Source of the DNA: Azomonas agilis
Lineage (GTDB): Bacteria; Pseudomonadota; Gammaproteobacteria; Pseudomonadales; Pseudomonadaceae
Assembly: GCF_007830255.1 (NCBI RefSeq)
Contig: NZ_VLKG01000007.1
Span: 124,001-188,000 of the forward strand
Reading direction: 5' to 3'
DNA: 64,000 nt
The notes below the pieces were generated by a model. That model ran no database searches. It was given only the letters and a program-made list of their open reading frames with translations, and was not told the origin of the DNA. Each line of letters starts with the position of its first letter. Within the stretch, counting starts at the first letter, position 1. Below, piece by piece: positions 53,010 through 62,814 of this stretch. Made by a program: the position numbers and the translations under genes.

Positions 53010-53048
53010 TGCAGACCTTCGTATTACCTCTGCATTGGAGCATCGAGC

Positions 53049-54380
53049 ATGAGAAAATCGTCCCTGGCTTTGGCAATCGCCGCGGGGTTGTTAAGCCAGT
53101 ACAGCAGTGCTGCCGGTTTTTGGGAAGACAGTAAAGCCACGCTTAACCTGCGTAATCTGTACTTTAATAACGATAATCGGGACGGCACCGCAGCACCCTC
53201 CAAACAAGAAGAATGGGGTCAAGGCTTCCTTTTGGATTACAAATCTGGCTTTACTCAGGGCCCAGTGGGGTTTGGGGTTGATGCCTTGGGTTTGTTAGGG
53301 ATTCGTTTGGATTCAGGGAAAGGGACACACTACAACCCCACCAGCGCCAACAACAGCGGCCAGTTATTCCCCACCAAGGGCAATGGGCGTGCGGTGCATG
53401 AATACAGTACGGTGGGTTTAACGGCTAAGGTGAAGTTTTCCAAAACCGAAGCCCGTTTAGGCACCTTACTGCCGCGCTTACCCGTTGTTATTGTCAACGA
53501 TGGGCGCTTACTGCCACAAACCTTCAGCGGCGGACAGGTCACCAGTAATGAGATTAAAGACCTCACCCTGATTGGCGGTAAATTGGAACGGGCCAAGGGG
53601 CGTAGCTCCACCAACACCGACAGTCTATCCATCGCCGGGGCCAACAACGCCCAAACGGGTAAATTCAGTAACGACTTCTACTATCTCGGCGCGGACTACA
53701 AAGTCACCAAAGACTTAAAACTCCAGTACTACTACGGCACCTTAAAAGACTTTTACGAGCAGCATTTCGTGGGTTTGGTGCACGATTGGGCCTTGCCCGT
53801 GGGTAAGCTGCAAACCGATTTGCGCTACTTCAACAGTGATGCCGATGGTAAAAACGCCAGTCGTTCCGGTCGGGCCGAGGGCTATCGCAGCTCCGGTTAT
53901 TGGGCCACAGGAGACAGCAAAAGCGGTGAGGTGGATAACCGAGTCTGGAGTGCCAAATTTACCTACAGCGTCGCCAGTCACGAAGTCAGCGCGGGGGTTC
54001 AGCGCCTGTTTGGTAACAGCCACTTTCCCGTACTCAACCAAGGCGACGGCTATACCGCGTACCTGATTACTGACAGCCAAATTGGAAAGTTCCTCAGTGC
54101 TGGGGAGCGTACTTGGCGGGTGAGCTACGCCTATGACTTTGCTGGCTTAGGTATTCCGGGCCTGAAGGCCTCAGCGATTTACCTCTCCGGTGACAACATT
54201 GATGCGCGGGGTAGCGATGGCAGCGAATGGGAGCGCGACCTGCGGGTGGATTACGCCATTCAAAGCGGTTTCTTTAAAGGCGTTGGCCTGAGTTACCGCA
54301 ATGCCACTCTGCGTAGTGATGTGACCCGCAATATCGACGAAAACCGCTTCTACGTCACCTACAGCGTTCCGCTGTTGTAA
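53049..54380 (+). CDS. OprD-family outer-membrane porin
   Basis: 443-residue OprD-type porin. Signal peptide 1-21 or so (ends SSA). Barrel start GFWEDSKATLNLRNLYFN and EEWGQGFLLDYKSGFT; end FYVTYSVPLL. Homologue of 19641. It stands first in an operon with a sulfonate-type ABC importer, so it is likely the outer-membrane gate for that ligand. ATG 53049 with GGAG 8 nt upstream; the longer frame from 52980 overlaps leader L6. Confidence 0.94.
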   Translation: MRKSSLALAIAAGLLSQYSSAAGFWEDSKATLNLRNLYFNNDNRDGTAAPSKQEEWGQGFLLDYKSGFTQGPVGFGVDALGLLGIRLDSGKGTHYNPTSANNSGQLFPTKGNGRAVHEYSTVGLTAKVKFSKTEARLGTLLPRLPVVIVNDGRLLPQTFSGGQVTSNEIKDLTLIGGKLERAKGRSSTNTDSLSIAGANNAQTGKFSNDFYYLGADYKVTKDLKLQYYYGTLKDFYEQHFVGLVHDWALPVGKLQTDLRYFNSDADGKNASRSGRAEGYRSSGYWATGDSKSGEVDNRVWSAKFTYSVASHEVSAGVQRLFGNSHFPVLNQGDGYTAYLITDSQIGKFLSAGERTWRVSYAYDFAGLGIPGLKASAIYLSGDNIDARGSDGSEWERDLRVDYAIQSGFFKGVGLSYRNATLRSDVTRNIDENRFYVTYSVPLL

Positions 54381-54395
54381 TTGAGGAGTTTATTG

Positions 54396-55364
54396 ATGTC
54401 TGGTTACTCCTTTATGAGATCCATAGGGCGTGCGCTAATGGCCACTGCTCTGTTCGGCGTAGTCTCGCCGATAATGGCGCAGGTGAAGGAAATCACCCTT
54501 GATTTTGCCACCTATAACCCGGTGGGGTTGATCCTCAAAGAAAAGGGATTTTTAGAGGAAGATTTGAAAGCTGATGGGATCAAAGTGCGTTGGGTACAAA
54601 GCCTAGGTTCGAACAAGGCGCTGGAGTTCTTAAACGCAGGCTCCATCGACTTTGGTTCCACCTATGCGGCAGCGGCTTTGGTGGGGCGTATTAACGGCAA
54701 TCCGATTAAGACCGTGTACGTCTACACTCGGCCACAGGGCGTGGCGTTGGTAAAACTCAAGGACAGTCCGATCCAGAGTGTGGCCGATCTTAAGGGCAAG
54801 CGCGTGGCCGTGACGCGCGGCACCGATCCGCATATTTTCCTGATTCGGGCATTGGCCAAGCATGGCTTGGGGGAAAAGGACATTCAATCGGTGCTGCTGC
54901 AACATGCGGACGGGCGGGCGGCGCTGGTGCGGGGCGATGTGGATGCTTGGTCGGGCTTAGATCCCTTGACCGCTGCGGCTGAGTTGGAAAACGGGGCTGT
55001 ATTGTTCTACCGCGATCCTGAACTCAGCACTTGGGGCTTTTTGAACGTGCGCGAAGCCTTCGCTAAGGACAATCCGGCCTTGGTGAAGCGGGTCTTAGCC
55101 GCCTATGAAAAGGCTCGTATTTATGCCTTAAAGAATCCTGCTGAGGTGAATCAGGCACTGGTCAAGCTGGCTAAGTTGCCGGAGAACATCATCGCCCGCC
55201 AATTGGAGCGTGAGGATTTCTCTACCAGTACGGTTGGTGAGCCTCAACGCAAGTTCGTACTGGAAGCGGGCCAAGCCTTACAGCAAGCCGGTGTACTCAA
55301 GCCTGAGGTGGATATTCCAGCGGTAGTCAACAGCTTGCTGGATAACAGCTTCCAGCCCAACTGA
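54396..55364 (+). CDS. Sulfonate-type ABC transporter substrate-binding protein (SsuA-like)
   Basis: 322-residue binding protein. Signal peptide 1-29 (ends PIMA). LDFATYNPVGLILKEKG opening, then KALEFLNAGSIDFGSTYAAAAL and VADLKGKRVAVTRGTDPH, as in SsuA homologues. Belongs with the permease and ATPase that follow. Only moderately related to the protein at 7873. GAGGAG precedes ATG 54396. Confidence 0.92.
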   Translation: MSGYSFMRSIGRALMATALFGVVSPIMAQVKEITLDFATYNPVGLILKEKGFLEEDLKADGIKVRWVQSLGSNKALEFLNAGSIDFGSTYAAAALVGRINGNPIKTVYVYTRPQGVALVKLKDSPIQSVADLKGKRVAVTRGTDPHIFLIRALAKHGLGEKDIQSVLLQHADGRAALVRGDVDAWSGLDPLTAAAELENGAVLFYRDPELSTWGFLNVREAFAKDNPALVKRVLAAYEKARIYALKNPAEVNQALVKLAKLPENIIARQLEREDFSTSTVGEPQRKFVLEAGQALQQAGVLKPEVDIPAVVNSLLDNSFQPN

Positions 55365-55380
55365 TTGAGGAGGCTTACCC

Positions 55381-56211
55381 ATGAGTGCTGCTGATAACGC
55401 CCTGAGTGTGGTGCAGGAAGCGCCCGTTCAACCCGCTGCTTCGGTGATTAAAAGGCGCTGGTGGCTAGGAGCGGCTTTGCCGTTGTCGTTGGCCTTGGGT
55501 TGGGAGTTAGCGGTGCTGTTTGGGTTAGCCGAAGGCCGTTTGCTGCCCACGCCCAGCCGTATTCTGGCTACCCTCTGGAGCCTGAGCGAAGGCGGGGAAC
55601 TGGCGGTACATATTGGCGCGACGCTGTCACGGGTAGCGGCGGGCTTTTTCATCGGTGCTTTGGTGGCGTTAGGGATTGGCGCGGTGGCGGGCTATTCGCG
55701 CACCATTCGAGCCGTGATTGACCCCAGTATTCAGGGCTTGCGCGCCATTCCTTCGCTGGCGTGGGTGCCGCTGTTTATCCTCTGGTTGGGGATTTTTGAA
55801 GCCTCCAAGATCACTTTGATTGCGGTTGGGGTGTTCTTTCCCGTGTATTTGGGAGTATCGGCGGCGGTACTGTCGGTGGATCGCAAGATCGTTGAAGTGG
55901 GGCGCATTTTCCGCCTCAGTGGGCGTAAGTTAGTCACGCGCATTTTGATTCCAGCCATTTTGCCCAACGTGGTGGTGGCTTTACGCACTGGCTTAGGGTT
56001 GGGTTGGATGTTCGTGGTGGCGGCGGAAATCATGGGCGCGTCCCAAGGTTTGGGTTATTTGCTGGTGGATGGGCAACAGCTTGGAAAACCGGAGCAAATC
56101 CTGTCCGCCATTCTGGTATTTGCCCTGATCGGTAAGCTCACTGACGGTTTGATTGTCGCCCTGAGTACGCCCTTTCTACGCTGGCAAGATCACTATGAGG
56201 CGCACCACTGA
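55381..56211 (+). CDS. ssuC: ABC transporter permease (SsuC-like)
   Basis: 276-residue permease with six helices and the loop VGRIFRLSGRKLVTRILIPAILPN (split, residues about 175-200), which contacts SsuB. GLRAIPSLAWVPLFILWLGI is the characteristic SsuC/TauC segment. It overlaps the ATPase gene (TGATG). Confidence 0.94.
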   Translation: MSAADNALSVVQEAPVQPAASVIKRRWWLGAALPLSLALGWELAVLFGLAEGRLLPTPSRILATLWSLSEGGELAVHIGATLSRVAAGFFIGALVALGIGAVAGYSRTIRAVIDPSIQGLRAIPSLAWVPLFILWLGIFEASKITLIAVGVFFPVYLGVSAAVLSVDRKIVEVGRIFRLSGRKLVTRILIPAILPNVVVALRTGLGLGWMFVVAAEIMGASQGLGYLLVDGQQLGKPEQILSAILVFALIGKLTDGLIVALSTPFLRWQDHYEAHH

Positions 56212-56966
56212 TGTTGGAATTACATCATCTATCCAAAACCTACGCCAATGGCACTGCGGCCTTACGCCAATTCAATTTATCCATCCAACCGGGAGAGGCG
56301 GTGGCCATCGTCGGTGGTTCGGGATGCGGTAAGAGCACACTTTTGCGGCTGATTTCTGGTTTGGAGCAGGCCAGCAGCGGTTCGGTGGTATTGAACGGCG
56401 AAACCATTAGCGCGCCCCATCCTGAGGTGGGGTTGGTGTTTCAGGAGCCGCGTTTGCTGCCTTGGCTAAGCGTGGCGGATAACATTGGCTTCGGGTTGGA
56501 TCAGCTACCTAAGGCAGAACGCCAAACCCGAGTGCAGGAAGCTTTAGCTCGTGTGGGTTTAGCAGGGCAGGGCAACAAATGGCCGCGCGAACTTTCGGGA
56601 GGGATGGCGCAGCGGGTGGCTTTAGCGCGCGCTTTAGTCAGTCGGCCCGGTGTGCTGTTGCTGGATGAGCCCTTTTCAGCGCTGGATGCTTTGACCCGCA
56701 GTGACTTGCAGGATCATCTGGTGGAGCTTTGGCAAGGCAGTCGGCCTACGCTGATTCTGGTCACTCACGACATTGAAGAAGCCTTAGTGATTGCGGATCG
56801 AGTCATAGTGCTGCGTCCCAAACCGGGACGTTTAGAGGCCGTGATCGACATTTCCCTGAGTCGGCCTCGTATTCGTGATGCCGAGGATTTTGAAACCGTG
56901 AAACGTCAATTGCGTGCGGCGTTAGAGGTTTCTCTACAACAAACACCCCAAGAGCGCGTCAGTTAG
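56211..56966 (+). CDS. ssuB: ABC transporter ATP-binding protein (SsuB-like)
   Basis: 251-residue ATPase. Walker A VGGSGCGKSTLLR, Q-loop VFQEPRLLPW, signature LSGGMAQRVALARAL, Walker B VLLLDEPFSALD and H-loop VTHD. The ATG overlaps the stop of the permease gene. Probably energises uptake with both this operon's binding protein and, possibly, the orphan one at 7873 (inference). Confidence 0.94.
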   Translation: MLELHHLSKTYANGTAALRQFNLSIQPGEAVAIVGGSGCGKSTLLRLISGLEQASSGSVVLNGETISAPHPEVGLVFQEPRLLPWLSVADNIGFGLDQLPKAERQTRVQEALARVGLAGQGNKWPRELSGGMAQRVALARALVSRPGVLLLDEPFSALDALTRSDLQDHLVELWQGSRPTLILVTHDIEEALVIADRVIVLRPKPGRLEAVIDISLSRPRIRDAEDFETVKRQLRAALEVSLQQTPQERVS

Positions 56967-57356
56967 CTTGAGTCCTTTGGCGCTTGAAACCCACAAGGAT
57001 GTGATTAACTGAGTCTCCTAGATATTTTGCTGAACTCATAAGGCTGGATATACTCAAGCATCTGTTGGAAACATACCTAGGATTGGGATTGCGTTATTGC
57101 ACCTATATTGTTGGCTAGGCTAATGTTCCAAAGTTATTCAGCGGAACCGATTCAGTGAACTTCAGCAGCATTTTATTTTCTTCTGTTACCAAAGCCTGTG
57201 CCCATTGGCGCTGGCGGCTTTGATCCTGCCCGGTTGTTTAACAACGCCTCTTATCCCTAATTTGACTTTCTACCCCATGAGCACTGTTTGCCTGTGCGGG
57301 TATCAAATTGAAGTTGGATATTAAAATATTAATACAGTCAATTGGTTAGAATTAAA
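56967..57356. other. 390-bp intergenic region before trpG
   Basis: No convincing gene. Some AT-rich stretches near 57310-57350 probably hold the trpG promoter. A small perfect inverted repeat GTTGTT-T-AACAAC lies near 57233-57245. No Trp-rich leader peptide was found. Confidence 0.6.
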
Positions 57357-57950
57357 ATGTTGCTGATGATTGATAACTACGACTCCTTTACCTACAACCT
57401 CGTGCAATACTTTGGCGAGTTGGGGGCGCAAACCCATGTGGTGCGTAATGACGAACTGAGTCTTGCGGATATTGAAGCCCTCAAACCCGAGCGCATTGTA
57501 ATTTCTCCGGGGCCTTGTACGCCGAATGAGGCGGGGGTATCCCTTGAAGTGATTAAGCATTTTGCGGGCAAGTTGCCCTTGTTAGGGGTGTGTTTAGGAC
57601 ACCAAAGCATTGGTCAGGCCTTTGGGGGTGAGGTAGTCCGAGCCCGCCAAGCCATGCACGGTAAAACCAGCCCCGTGTTTCACAAGGATTTAGGTGTGTT
57701 TGCTCGGTTACACCAGCCCTTAACCGTGACTCGTTATCACTCCTTAGTGGTGAAGCGGGAAACCTTGCCCGATTGTTTAGAAATTACCGCCTGGACGCAG
57801 CACGAAGATGGATCTATGGATGAAATCATGGGACTACGCCACAAACATCTCAATATAGAGGGCGTACAGTTTCATCCAGAGTCCATACTCACAGAACAGG
57901 GTCATGAACTGCTGGCGAACTTCTTGCGCCAACAGGGAGGAGTACGTTGA
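57357..57950 (+). CDS. trpG: Anthranilate synthase glutamine amidotransferase subunit
   Basis: 197-residue class-I glutaminase that supplies ammonia to TrpE for anthranilate synthesis. Catalytic Cys C79 in LLGVCLGHQ, His/Glu H173/E175 in QFHPES. Start [20 protein letters not shown] matches the pseudomonad TrpG N-terminus; the ribosome site is poor. The stop overlaps trpD (TGATG). trpE is elsewhere. Confidence 0.97.
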   Translation: MLLMIDNYDSFTYNLVQYFGELGAQTHVVRNDELSLADIEALKPERIVISPGPCTPNEAGVSLEVIKHFAGKLPLLGVCLGHQSIGQAFGGEVVRARQAMHGKTSPVFHKDLGVFARLHQPLTVTRYHSLVVKRETLPDCLEITAWTQHEDGSMDEIMGLRHKHLNIEGVQFHPESILTEQGHELLANFLRQQGGVR

Positions 57951-58999
57951 TGGATATTCGGCAAGCGCTTCAGGCGTTGGTAGAGCGCCATGACCTATCT
58001 TTAGAGGATATGAAATCCGTCATGCAGCAAATCATGACCGGACAATGTACTGATGCGCAGATTGCAGCGTTTTTAGTAGCTCTGCGCATGAAAGGTGAAA
58101 CCATCGACGAAATTGTGGGCGCAGTGCAGGTGATGCGCGCATTAGCGGCCCCCGTGTCCTTTGCCAAAACCGAGCATATGGTAGACACCTGCGGCACTGG
58201 CGGCGATGGCATGAATATCTTTAACGTCTCTACCGCTGCTTCCTTTGTGGTAGCGGCAGCGGGTGGACGAGTGGCCAAACATGGAAACCGAGCGGTTTCT
58301 GGCAGCAGTGGTAGTGCTGACTTATTGGAGGCTGCCGGAGTCTACCTAGGGTTAGCCCCCGATCAAGTGGCTCGCTGTACCGAAACGGTGGGTGTAGGCT
58401 TTATGTATGCTCCGGCCCATCATGGAGCCATGCGTTATGCTAGCAGCCCGCGCCGTGAGCTGGGGTTGCGTACTCTGTTTAATCTACTGGGGCCACTGTC
58501 CAACCCAGCCGGAGTACGGCATCAAGTGGTAGGGGTGTTTAAAGAGTCCCTATGCCGTCCCTTAGCTGAGGTGCTCAAGCGTTTGGGAAGTAAGCACGTA
58601 TTGGTGGTACATGCCCAAGACGGTTTGGATGAGATCAGCTTAGCTACCTCAACCCATGTGGCCGAGCTGCGGCAGGGTGAAATTCAAGAGTACAAGATTC
58701 GACCTGAAGACTTTGGTATCCGCAAACAAAGCCTAGAGGGATTGGCCGTAGAGGATGCTAATGCCTCCTTAGCCTTGATCCGAGATGCCCTAGGTCGTCG
58801 TCGTACCGCCAACGGGCAAAAAGCTGCTGATATGATTGTTTTAAACGCGGGCGCGGCACTTTACGCCAGTGATTTGGTCGGTACTTTAAAGCAGGGCATG
58901 GCTTTGGCACACGATGCGCTGCACACGGGCTTAGCTCTGGAAAAAATTGAAGAGTTAGCCGCTTTTACCGCTGTCTTTAAGCAGGAGAAATCCGAATGA
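57950..58999 (+). CDS. trpD: Anthranilate phosphoribosyltransferase
   Basis: 349-residue enzyme that joins anthranilate and PRPP. PRPP-binding [36 protein letters not shown] and [10 protein letters not shown] are conserved. ATG 57950 overlaps trpG by 1 nt; TTG 57947 is not used. Strong ribosome site GGGAGGAG. Confidence 0.97.
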   Translation: MDIRQALQALVERHDLSLEDMKSVMQQIMTGQCTDAQIAAFLVALRMKGETIDEIVGAVQVMRALAAPVSFAKTEHMVDTCGTGGDGMNIFNVSTAASFVVAAAGGRVAKHGNRAVSGSSGSADLLEAAGVYLGLAPDQVARCTETVGVGFMYAPAHHGAMRYASSPRRELGLRTLFNLLGPLSNPAGVRHQVVGVFKESLCRPLAEVLKRLGSKHVLVVHAQDGLDEISLATSTHVAELRQGEIQEYKIRPEDFGIRKQSLEGLAVEDANASLALIRDALGRRRTANGQKAADMIVLNAGAALYASDLVGTLKQGMALAHDALHTGLALEKIEELAAFTAVFKQEKSE

Positions 59000-59808
59000 G
59001 CATGCCCACTGTTTTGGAGAATATTGTTCTTCGTAAAACCCAGGAAGTGATCGAACGTAAAGCTAAGGTGAGTTTGTCTGATCTGGAGTACCGCGCCCAT
59101 CATGCGGGTCAGCCCAGAGGTTTTGCTGAAGCCATTCGCGCCAAGGTTGAGGCTGAAGAAGCTGCTGTGATCGCGGAAATCAAGAAAGCCTCACCCAGTA
59201 AAGGCGTACTGCGGGAAGACTTTGTGCCTGCCAACATTGCGGCCAGTTACGAACAAGGTGGCGCAACCTGTTTGTCGGTGCTAACCGATATTGATTTCTT
59301 CCAGGGTTCGGACGAGTACCTAAAAGAAGCCCGTTCAGCCTGTGCGCTGCCGGTATTGCGTAAAGACTTTATGATTGATCCCTACCAAGTCATCGAAGCG
59401 CGGGCGATAGGAGCAGATTGCATTTTACTGATTGCCTCCATTTTGTCTGACACCCAGATGGAAGAGCTGATTGCCGTCGCCAAGGACCATCATTTAGATG
59501 TATTGGTTGAGGTTCACGACGAAGCGGAGCTATTGCGTGCCCTAAACTTTGACCTACCCCTGTTGGGTATCAATAACCGTAATTTGCACACCTTTGAAGT
59601 ACGCTTGGAAACCACCTTAGACTTGCTGCCCTTAGTACCAAGAGACCGTATTTTAGTGACCGAAAGCGGCATCCTAAACCGTGCGGATGTGGAGCTAATG
59701 GAAATCAGTGACGTACATGCGTTCTTAGTAGGGGAGGCTTTTATGAAAGCGGCCGATCCGGGACAAGAGTTGCAGCGTTTGTTCTTTCCACAACGCAACC
59801 GCGCTTGA
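58996..59808 (+). CDS. trpC: Indole-3-glycerol phosphate synthase
   Basis: 270-residue TIM-barrel enzyme of tryptophan synthesis. [47 protein letters not shown] and [14 protein letters not shown] carry the catalytic Lys and Glu. ATG overlaps trpD by 4 nt. Monofunctional (no fused TrpF). Confidence 0.97.
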   Translation: MSMPTVLENIVLRKTQEVIERKAKVSLSDLEYRAHHAGQPRGFAEAIRAKVEAEEAAVIAEIKKASPSKGVLREDFVPANIAASYEQGGATCLSVLTDIDFFQGSDEYLKEARSACALPVLRKDFMIDPYQVIEARAIGADCILLIASILSDTQMEELIAVAKDHHLDVLVEVHDEAELLRALNFDLPLLGINNRNLHTFEVRLETTLDLLPLVPRDRILVTESGILNRADVELMEISDVHAFLVGEAFMKAADPGQELQRLFFPQRNRA

Positions 59809-59816
59809 CGATAGAG

Positions 59817-59833
59817 GGGGGAATGCCTCCCCC
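59817..59833. terminator. Small hairpin between trpC and crp
   Basis: GGGGGA / TCCCCC, 6-bp stem between convergent genes. No U-tract; weak. Confidence 0.4.
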
Positions 59834-59851
59834 ACTCATATTCGCCCTCAA

Positions 59852-60496
59852 TCAGCGGGTTCCGTGTACCACCATCGTTTTACCTCGTACCTCCACGAGA
59901 CCCTGATCTTCGAGATTTTTTAGCACCCGTCCAACCATCTCCCGCGAGCAGCCCACAATGCGCCCGATCTCCTGACGGGTAATTTTGATCTGCATCCCAT
60001 TGGGATGGGTCATAGCGTCGGGTTGTTTACACAGATCCAGCAGCGTGCGCGCTACCCGGCCTGTAACGTCTAAAAAGGCTAAATCCCCGACTTTGCGGGT
60101 GGTGTTGCGTAGGCGCTCGGCCATTTGCCGTCCGACGGTGTATAAAATATCGGGCTCAGCCTGAGTGATTTCCCGAAATTTGCTGTAGCTAACCTCGGCC
60201 ACTTCGCATTCGGTTTTAGCTCGAACCCAAGCACTACGGGCTTGATCGGCAGTATCTGCATCAAAAAGACCCATTTCCCCAAAAAAATCCCCCGAATTGA
60301 GGTAGGCAATGATCATTTCATGTCCCTCATCATCCTCAATCAGAATGGTGACGGTGCCTTTGATGATGAAAAACAGCGTTTCGCAGCGGTCTCCTGCGTG
60401 AATAATGGTGCTCTTAGCGGTATAGCGACGGCGTTGGCAGTGCTGGATGAATTTGTCGAAATGCTTGATCTTGGGGGAGAGGGTTAGCGTGACCAT
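59852..60496 (-). CDS. crp: cAMP receptor protein (Crp/Vfr)
   Basis: 214-residue CRP-family regulator. cAMP pocket [11 protein letters not shown] with [18 protein letters not shown], hinge helix, then the HTH region [28 protein letters not shown]. This is near the Vfr sequence of pseudomonads. Convergent with trpC. Confidence 0.96.
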   Translation of the reverse strand: MVTLTLSPKIKHFDKFIQHCQRRRYTAKSTIIHAGDRCETLFFIIKGTVTILIEDDEGHEMIIAYLNSGDFFGEMGLFDADTADQARSAWVRAKTECEVAEVSYSKFREITQAEPDILYTVGRQMAERLRNTTRKVGDLAFLDVTGRVARTLLDLCKQPDAMTHPNGMQIKITRQEIGRIVGCSREMVGRVLKNLEDQGLVEVRGKTMVVHGTR

Positions 60497-60669
60497 GCAG
60501 CAGATTCTCTGGAGAGCACTTAGAAGAAAGGATAATCCTAGTGTTTAGAACATATCCTAAGTTTTAGAGCCTACGCCGCTCCCTAGCTGAAGTGAAGCTC
60601 TGTATTAATTGAGATTATTTCTCAATAGGATGCCTTAAAGCAATGAGGATACCTTTTATAAGACTACAA

Positions 60670-60722
60670 AAAGCACAGAACCTTCTAGGCCTACCCTTGA
60701 GGGGGAGTAGAGTCTGTGCTTT
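60670..60722. repeat. 10-bp inverted repeat upstream of crp and osmC
   Basis: AAAGCACAGA (60670-60679) and TCTGTGCTTT (60713-60722), perfect; the inside can also pair partly (CTACCC with GGGGAGTAG). On the minus strand it is followed by TTTTTGTAGTCTT. It sits between divergent genes. Confidence 0.6.
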
Positions 60723-60765
60723 GCTAAGTCGCCTAGCCTAAGTATTTTGATGTGGAGAATTTTTA

Positions 60766-61197
60766 ATGAAAGCACGTATTCAGTGGACAGGAGAAGCCCT
60801 GTTTTTAGCCGAATCCGGCAGTGGACATGCAGTGGTGATGGATGGCCCACCCGAGCACGGAGGCCGTAATTTGGGGCCGCGTCCGATGGAAATGCTGCTC
60901 ATGGGGTTAGGTGGATGCAGCAGTTTTGATGTGGTGAGTATTCTTAAAAAATCTAGGCAGCCGGTTGAGGGATGCGAAGCCTTTTTAGAAGCCGAACGTG
61001 CTGCAGAAGACCCTAAGGTATTTACTAAAATCCATCTACACTTTGTGATTAAAGGATCAGGCCTGAAGGAGGCTCAGGTGAAGCGTGCTGTGGAGCTATC
61101 GGCCGAAAAATATTGCTCGGCTTCCATCATGTTAGGCCGAGCTGGGGTTGAAATCACACATGATTACGAAATTGTTGACGGCGAGTCAGCCATCTAA
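60766..61197 (+). CDS. OsmC/Ohr-family protein
   Basis: 143-residue OsmC-like thiol-dependent peroxide reductase or related protein. The two redox Cys are C51 (GLGGCSSFDV) and C117 (EKYCSAS). Commonly detoxifies organic hydroperoxides. Start GTGGAGA upstream of ATG 60766. Its place next to crp is the same as in pseudomonads. Confidence 0.94.
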   Translation: MKARIQWTGEALFLAESGSGHAVVMDGPPEHGGRNLGPRPMEMLLMGLGGCSSFDVVSILKKSRQPVEGCEAFLEAERAAEDPKVFTKIHLHFVIKGSGLKEAQVKRAVELSAEKYCSASIMLGRAGVEITHDYEIVDGESAI

Positions 61198-61259
61198 GGG
61201 TTAGACTGGCATGAATTTTTCAATCTGTTCTGGGTATTTACCCGTTCAAGGAGTACAGG

Positions 61260-61709
61260 ATGCTAGATTGGTTGAAAACAAATGCTTTGGCAGCGCGGGA
61301 TAAATTAGCCGCTGAAGTAACCCGCTTTAAAAACCGCGATTTTATGGAAGCGGTGGTGGCTGGCTGTGCGTTAGTAGCTGCTGCCGATGGTGAAATCAGC
61401 GCGGCTGAAAAGCAAAAAATGGTGGGTTATATCCAAAATTCTAAAGAGCTGAACGTTTTTGATTTAAAAGAAGTGATTCAGTTGTTTCAGGAGACCTGCC
61501 AGAAATTCGAATTTGACCACCAAATCGGTAAAGCTGAGGCTTTGCGCGTTATTGGTAAGCTGCGCAAGCAAGAAGATGCCGCGCGTTTGCTGGTGCGGGT
61601 GTGCTGTGCCATAGGCGCTGCAGATGGCCAGTTTGAGGAGAGTGAGCGGGCTGTATGTCGTTTGCTGTGTGCGGAGCTGGGTTTAAATTCTGCTGAATTT
61701 GATCTCTAG
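61260..61709 (+). CDS. TerB-family (tellurite resistance-like) protein
   Basis: 149-residue all-helical protein of the TerB family. Two acidic segments, VAAADGEISAAEKQKM and IGAADGQFEESERAV, are the usual metal-binding repeat. GGAG precedes the ATG. Role in tellurite or general stress is not known. Confidence 0.9.
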   Translation: MLDWLKTNALAARDKLAAEVTRFKNRDFMEAVVAGCALVAAADGEISAAEKQKMVGYIQNSKELNVFDLKEVIQLFQETCQKFEFDHQIGKAEALRVIGKLRKQEDAARLLVRVCCAIGAADGQFEESERAVCRLLCAELGLNSAEFDL

Positions 61710-61966
61710 GCTGTCATCTAGTGTTCGGATTTCTTTGTTAAGTTGTGATCCATAGCAGCTTTTTGAATAAGTGCCGAGACCCGCTCTAGCGAAGTGGCAC
61801 GGGGCTCTGCATAATGCGCCCCCATTCGCTGGGGCGTTCCTCAGTCAAACTCATACATCCATATCGCCAACGCGAAGAGGTGTTCATCGCCCCACGCAGC
61901 CCTTGTTGTTTGGCTGACGGGCAGGCTCAACATGCGGCAGAGCCGCGTTTCAGAGAGTGTTCGATA

Positions 61967-62761
61967 GTGAAAAGTAAACTCAAGCTTCATGGGTTCAATA
62001 ACCTTACCAAAACCCTGAGCTTCAACATTTATGATATCTGCTATGCCGAAACCGCTGAAGATCAGCAAGCCTACGTCGAGTATATTGATGAGGAATACGA
62101 TGCTGAACGTCTCACTCAGATTTTGACGGATGTGGTGGATATCATCGGTGCCAACATTCTCAACATTGCCCGTCAGGACTATGATCCGCAAGGAGCCAGC
62201 GTTACCATCCTGATCTCAGAACAGCCGGTTACTCCCACTGAAAGCCAGATCGAAGAATCTCCCGGCCCTTTGCCCGAGACGATTTTGGCGCACCTTGATA
62301 AGAGCCACATTACGGTACATACCTATCCTGAAATACACCCTGTAGAAGGCATTGCGACCTTCCGTGTGGATATTGATGTATCTACCTGCGGTGTGATTTC
62401 GCCCTTAAAGGCTTTGAATTACCTGATTCATCAGTTTGATTCTGACATTGTGACGGTGGATTATCGGGTGCGTGGTTTTACCCGTGATGTGGAAGGCCGT
62501 AAGCACTTTATCGACCACGAAATCAATTCGATTCAGAAGTATCTGTCGGACGATACCCGCAAGGCTTATCAGATGACGGATGTAAACGTGTATCAGGAAA
62601 ACCTGTTCCACACCAAGATGTTGCTGAAAGATTTCCAACTGGAAAACTATCTGTTTGGTGATGCCACTAATAATCTCTCACCCGAGCAGCGTAAGCAGGT
62701 TGAGGCGCGTGTGCGTCACGAAATGTTGGAGATTTTCTACGCCCGCAATATGCCGCATTGA
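61967..62761 (+). CDS. speD: S-adenosylmethionine decarboxylase proenzyme (SpeD)
   Basis: 264-residue pyruvoyl enzyme that makes decarboxylated SAM for spermidine. Self-cleavage site in [14 protein letters not shown], where S113 becomes the pyruvoyl group. GTG 61967 ([19 protein letters not shown]) matches the E. coli start MKKLKLHGF; the longer ORF from 61814 is rejected. The 5' region contains a CGCCCC/GGGGCG hairpin (61817-61836). Confidence 0.95.
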   Translation: MKSKLKLHGFNNLTKTLSFNIYDICYAETAEDQQAYVEYIDEEYDAERLTQILTDVVDIIGANILNIARQDYDPQGASVTILISEQPVTPTESQIEESPGPLPETILAHLDKSHITVHTYPEIHPVEGIATFRVDIDVSTCGVISPLKALNYLIHQFDSDIVTVDYRVRGFTRDVEGRKHFIDHEINSIQKYLSDDTRKAYQMTDVNVYQENLFHTKMLLKDFQLENYLFGDATNNLSPEQRKQVEARVRHEMLEIFYARNMPH

Positions 62762-62772
62762 GGCTGTCTGTG

Positions 62773-62798
62773 TAGAGGAGGGTTTGTCTCCTCCTCTA
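62773..62798. terminator. Bidirectional terminator between speD and dxs
   Basis: TAGAGGAGG / CCTCCTCTA, 9-bp perfect stem with an 8-nt loop, followed by TTTCTC. Confidence 0.75.
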
Positions 62799-62814
62799 TT
62801 TCTCATCAGTGGTG

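Noticed and set aside
52980-53048. N-terminal extension of the OprD porin
   Set aside because: The signal peptide begins at 53049 and the region belongs to leader L6.
57190-57324. Frame with a lipoprotein-like stretch (LALAALILPGC) and short tail MSTVCLCGYQIEVGY before trpG
   Set aside because: No ATG or ribosome site before the hydrophobic part, and the tail has no Trp codons, so neither a lipoprotein gene nor a trp leader peptide is supported.
61814-61966. N-terminal extension of speD from ATG 61814
   Set aside because: Codes Arg/Pro/Cys-rich sequence unlike SpeD; GTG 61967 matches the known N-terminus of the family.
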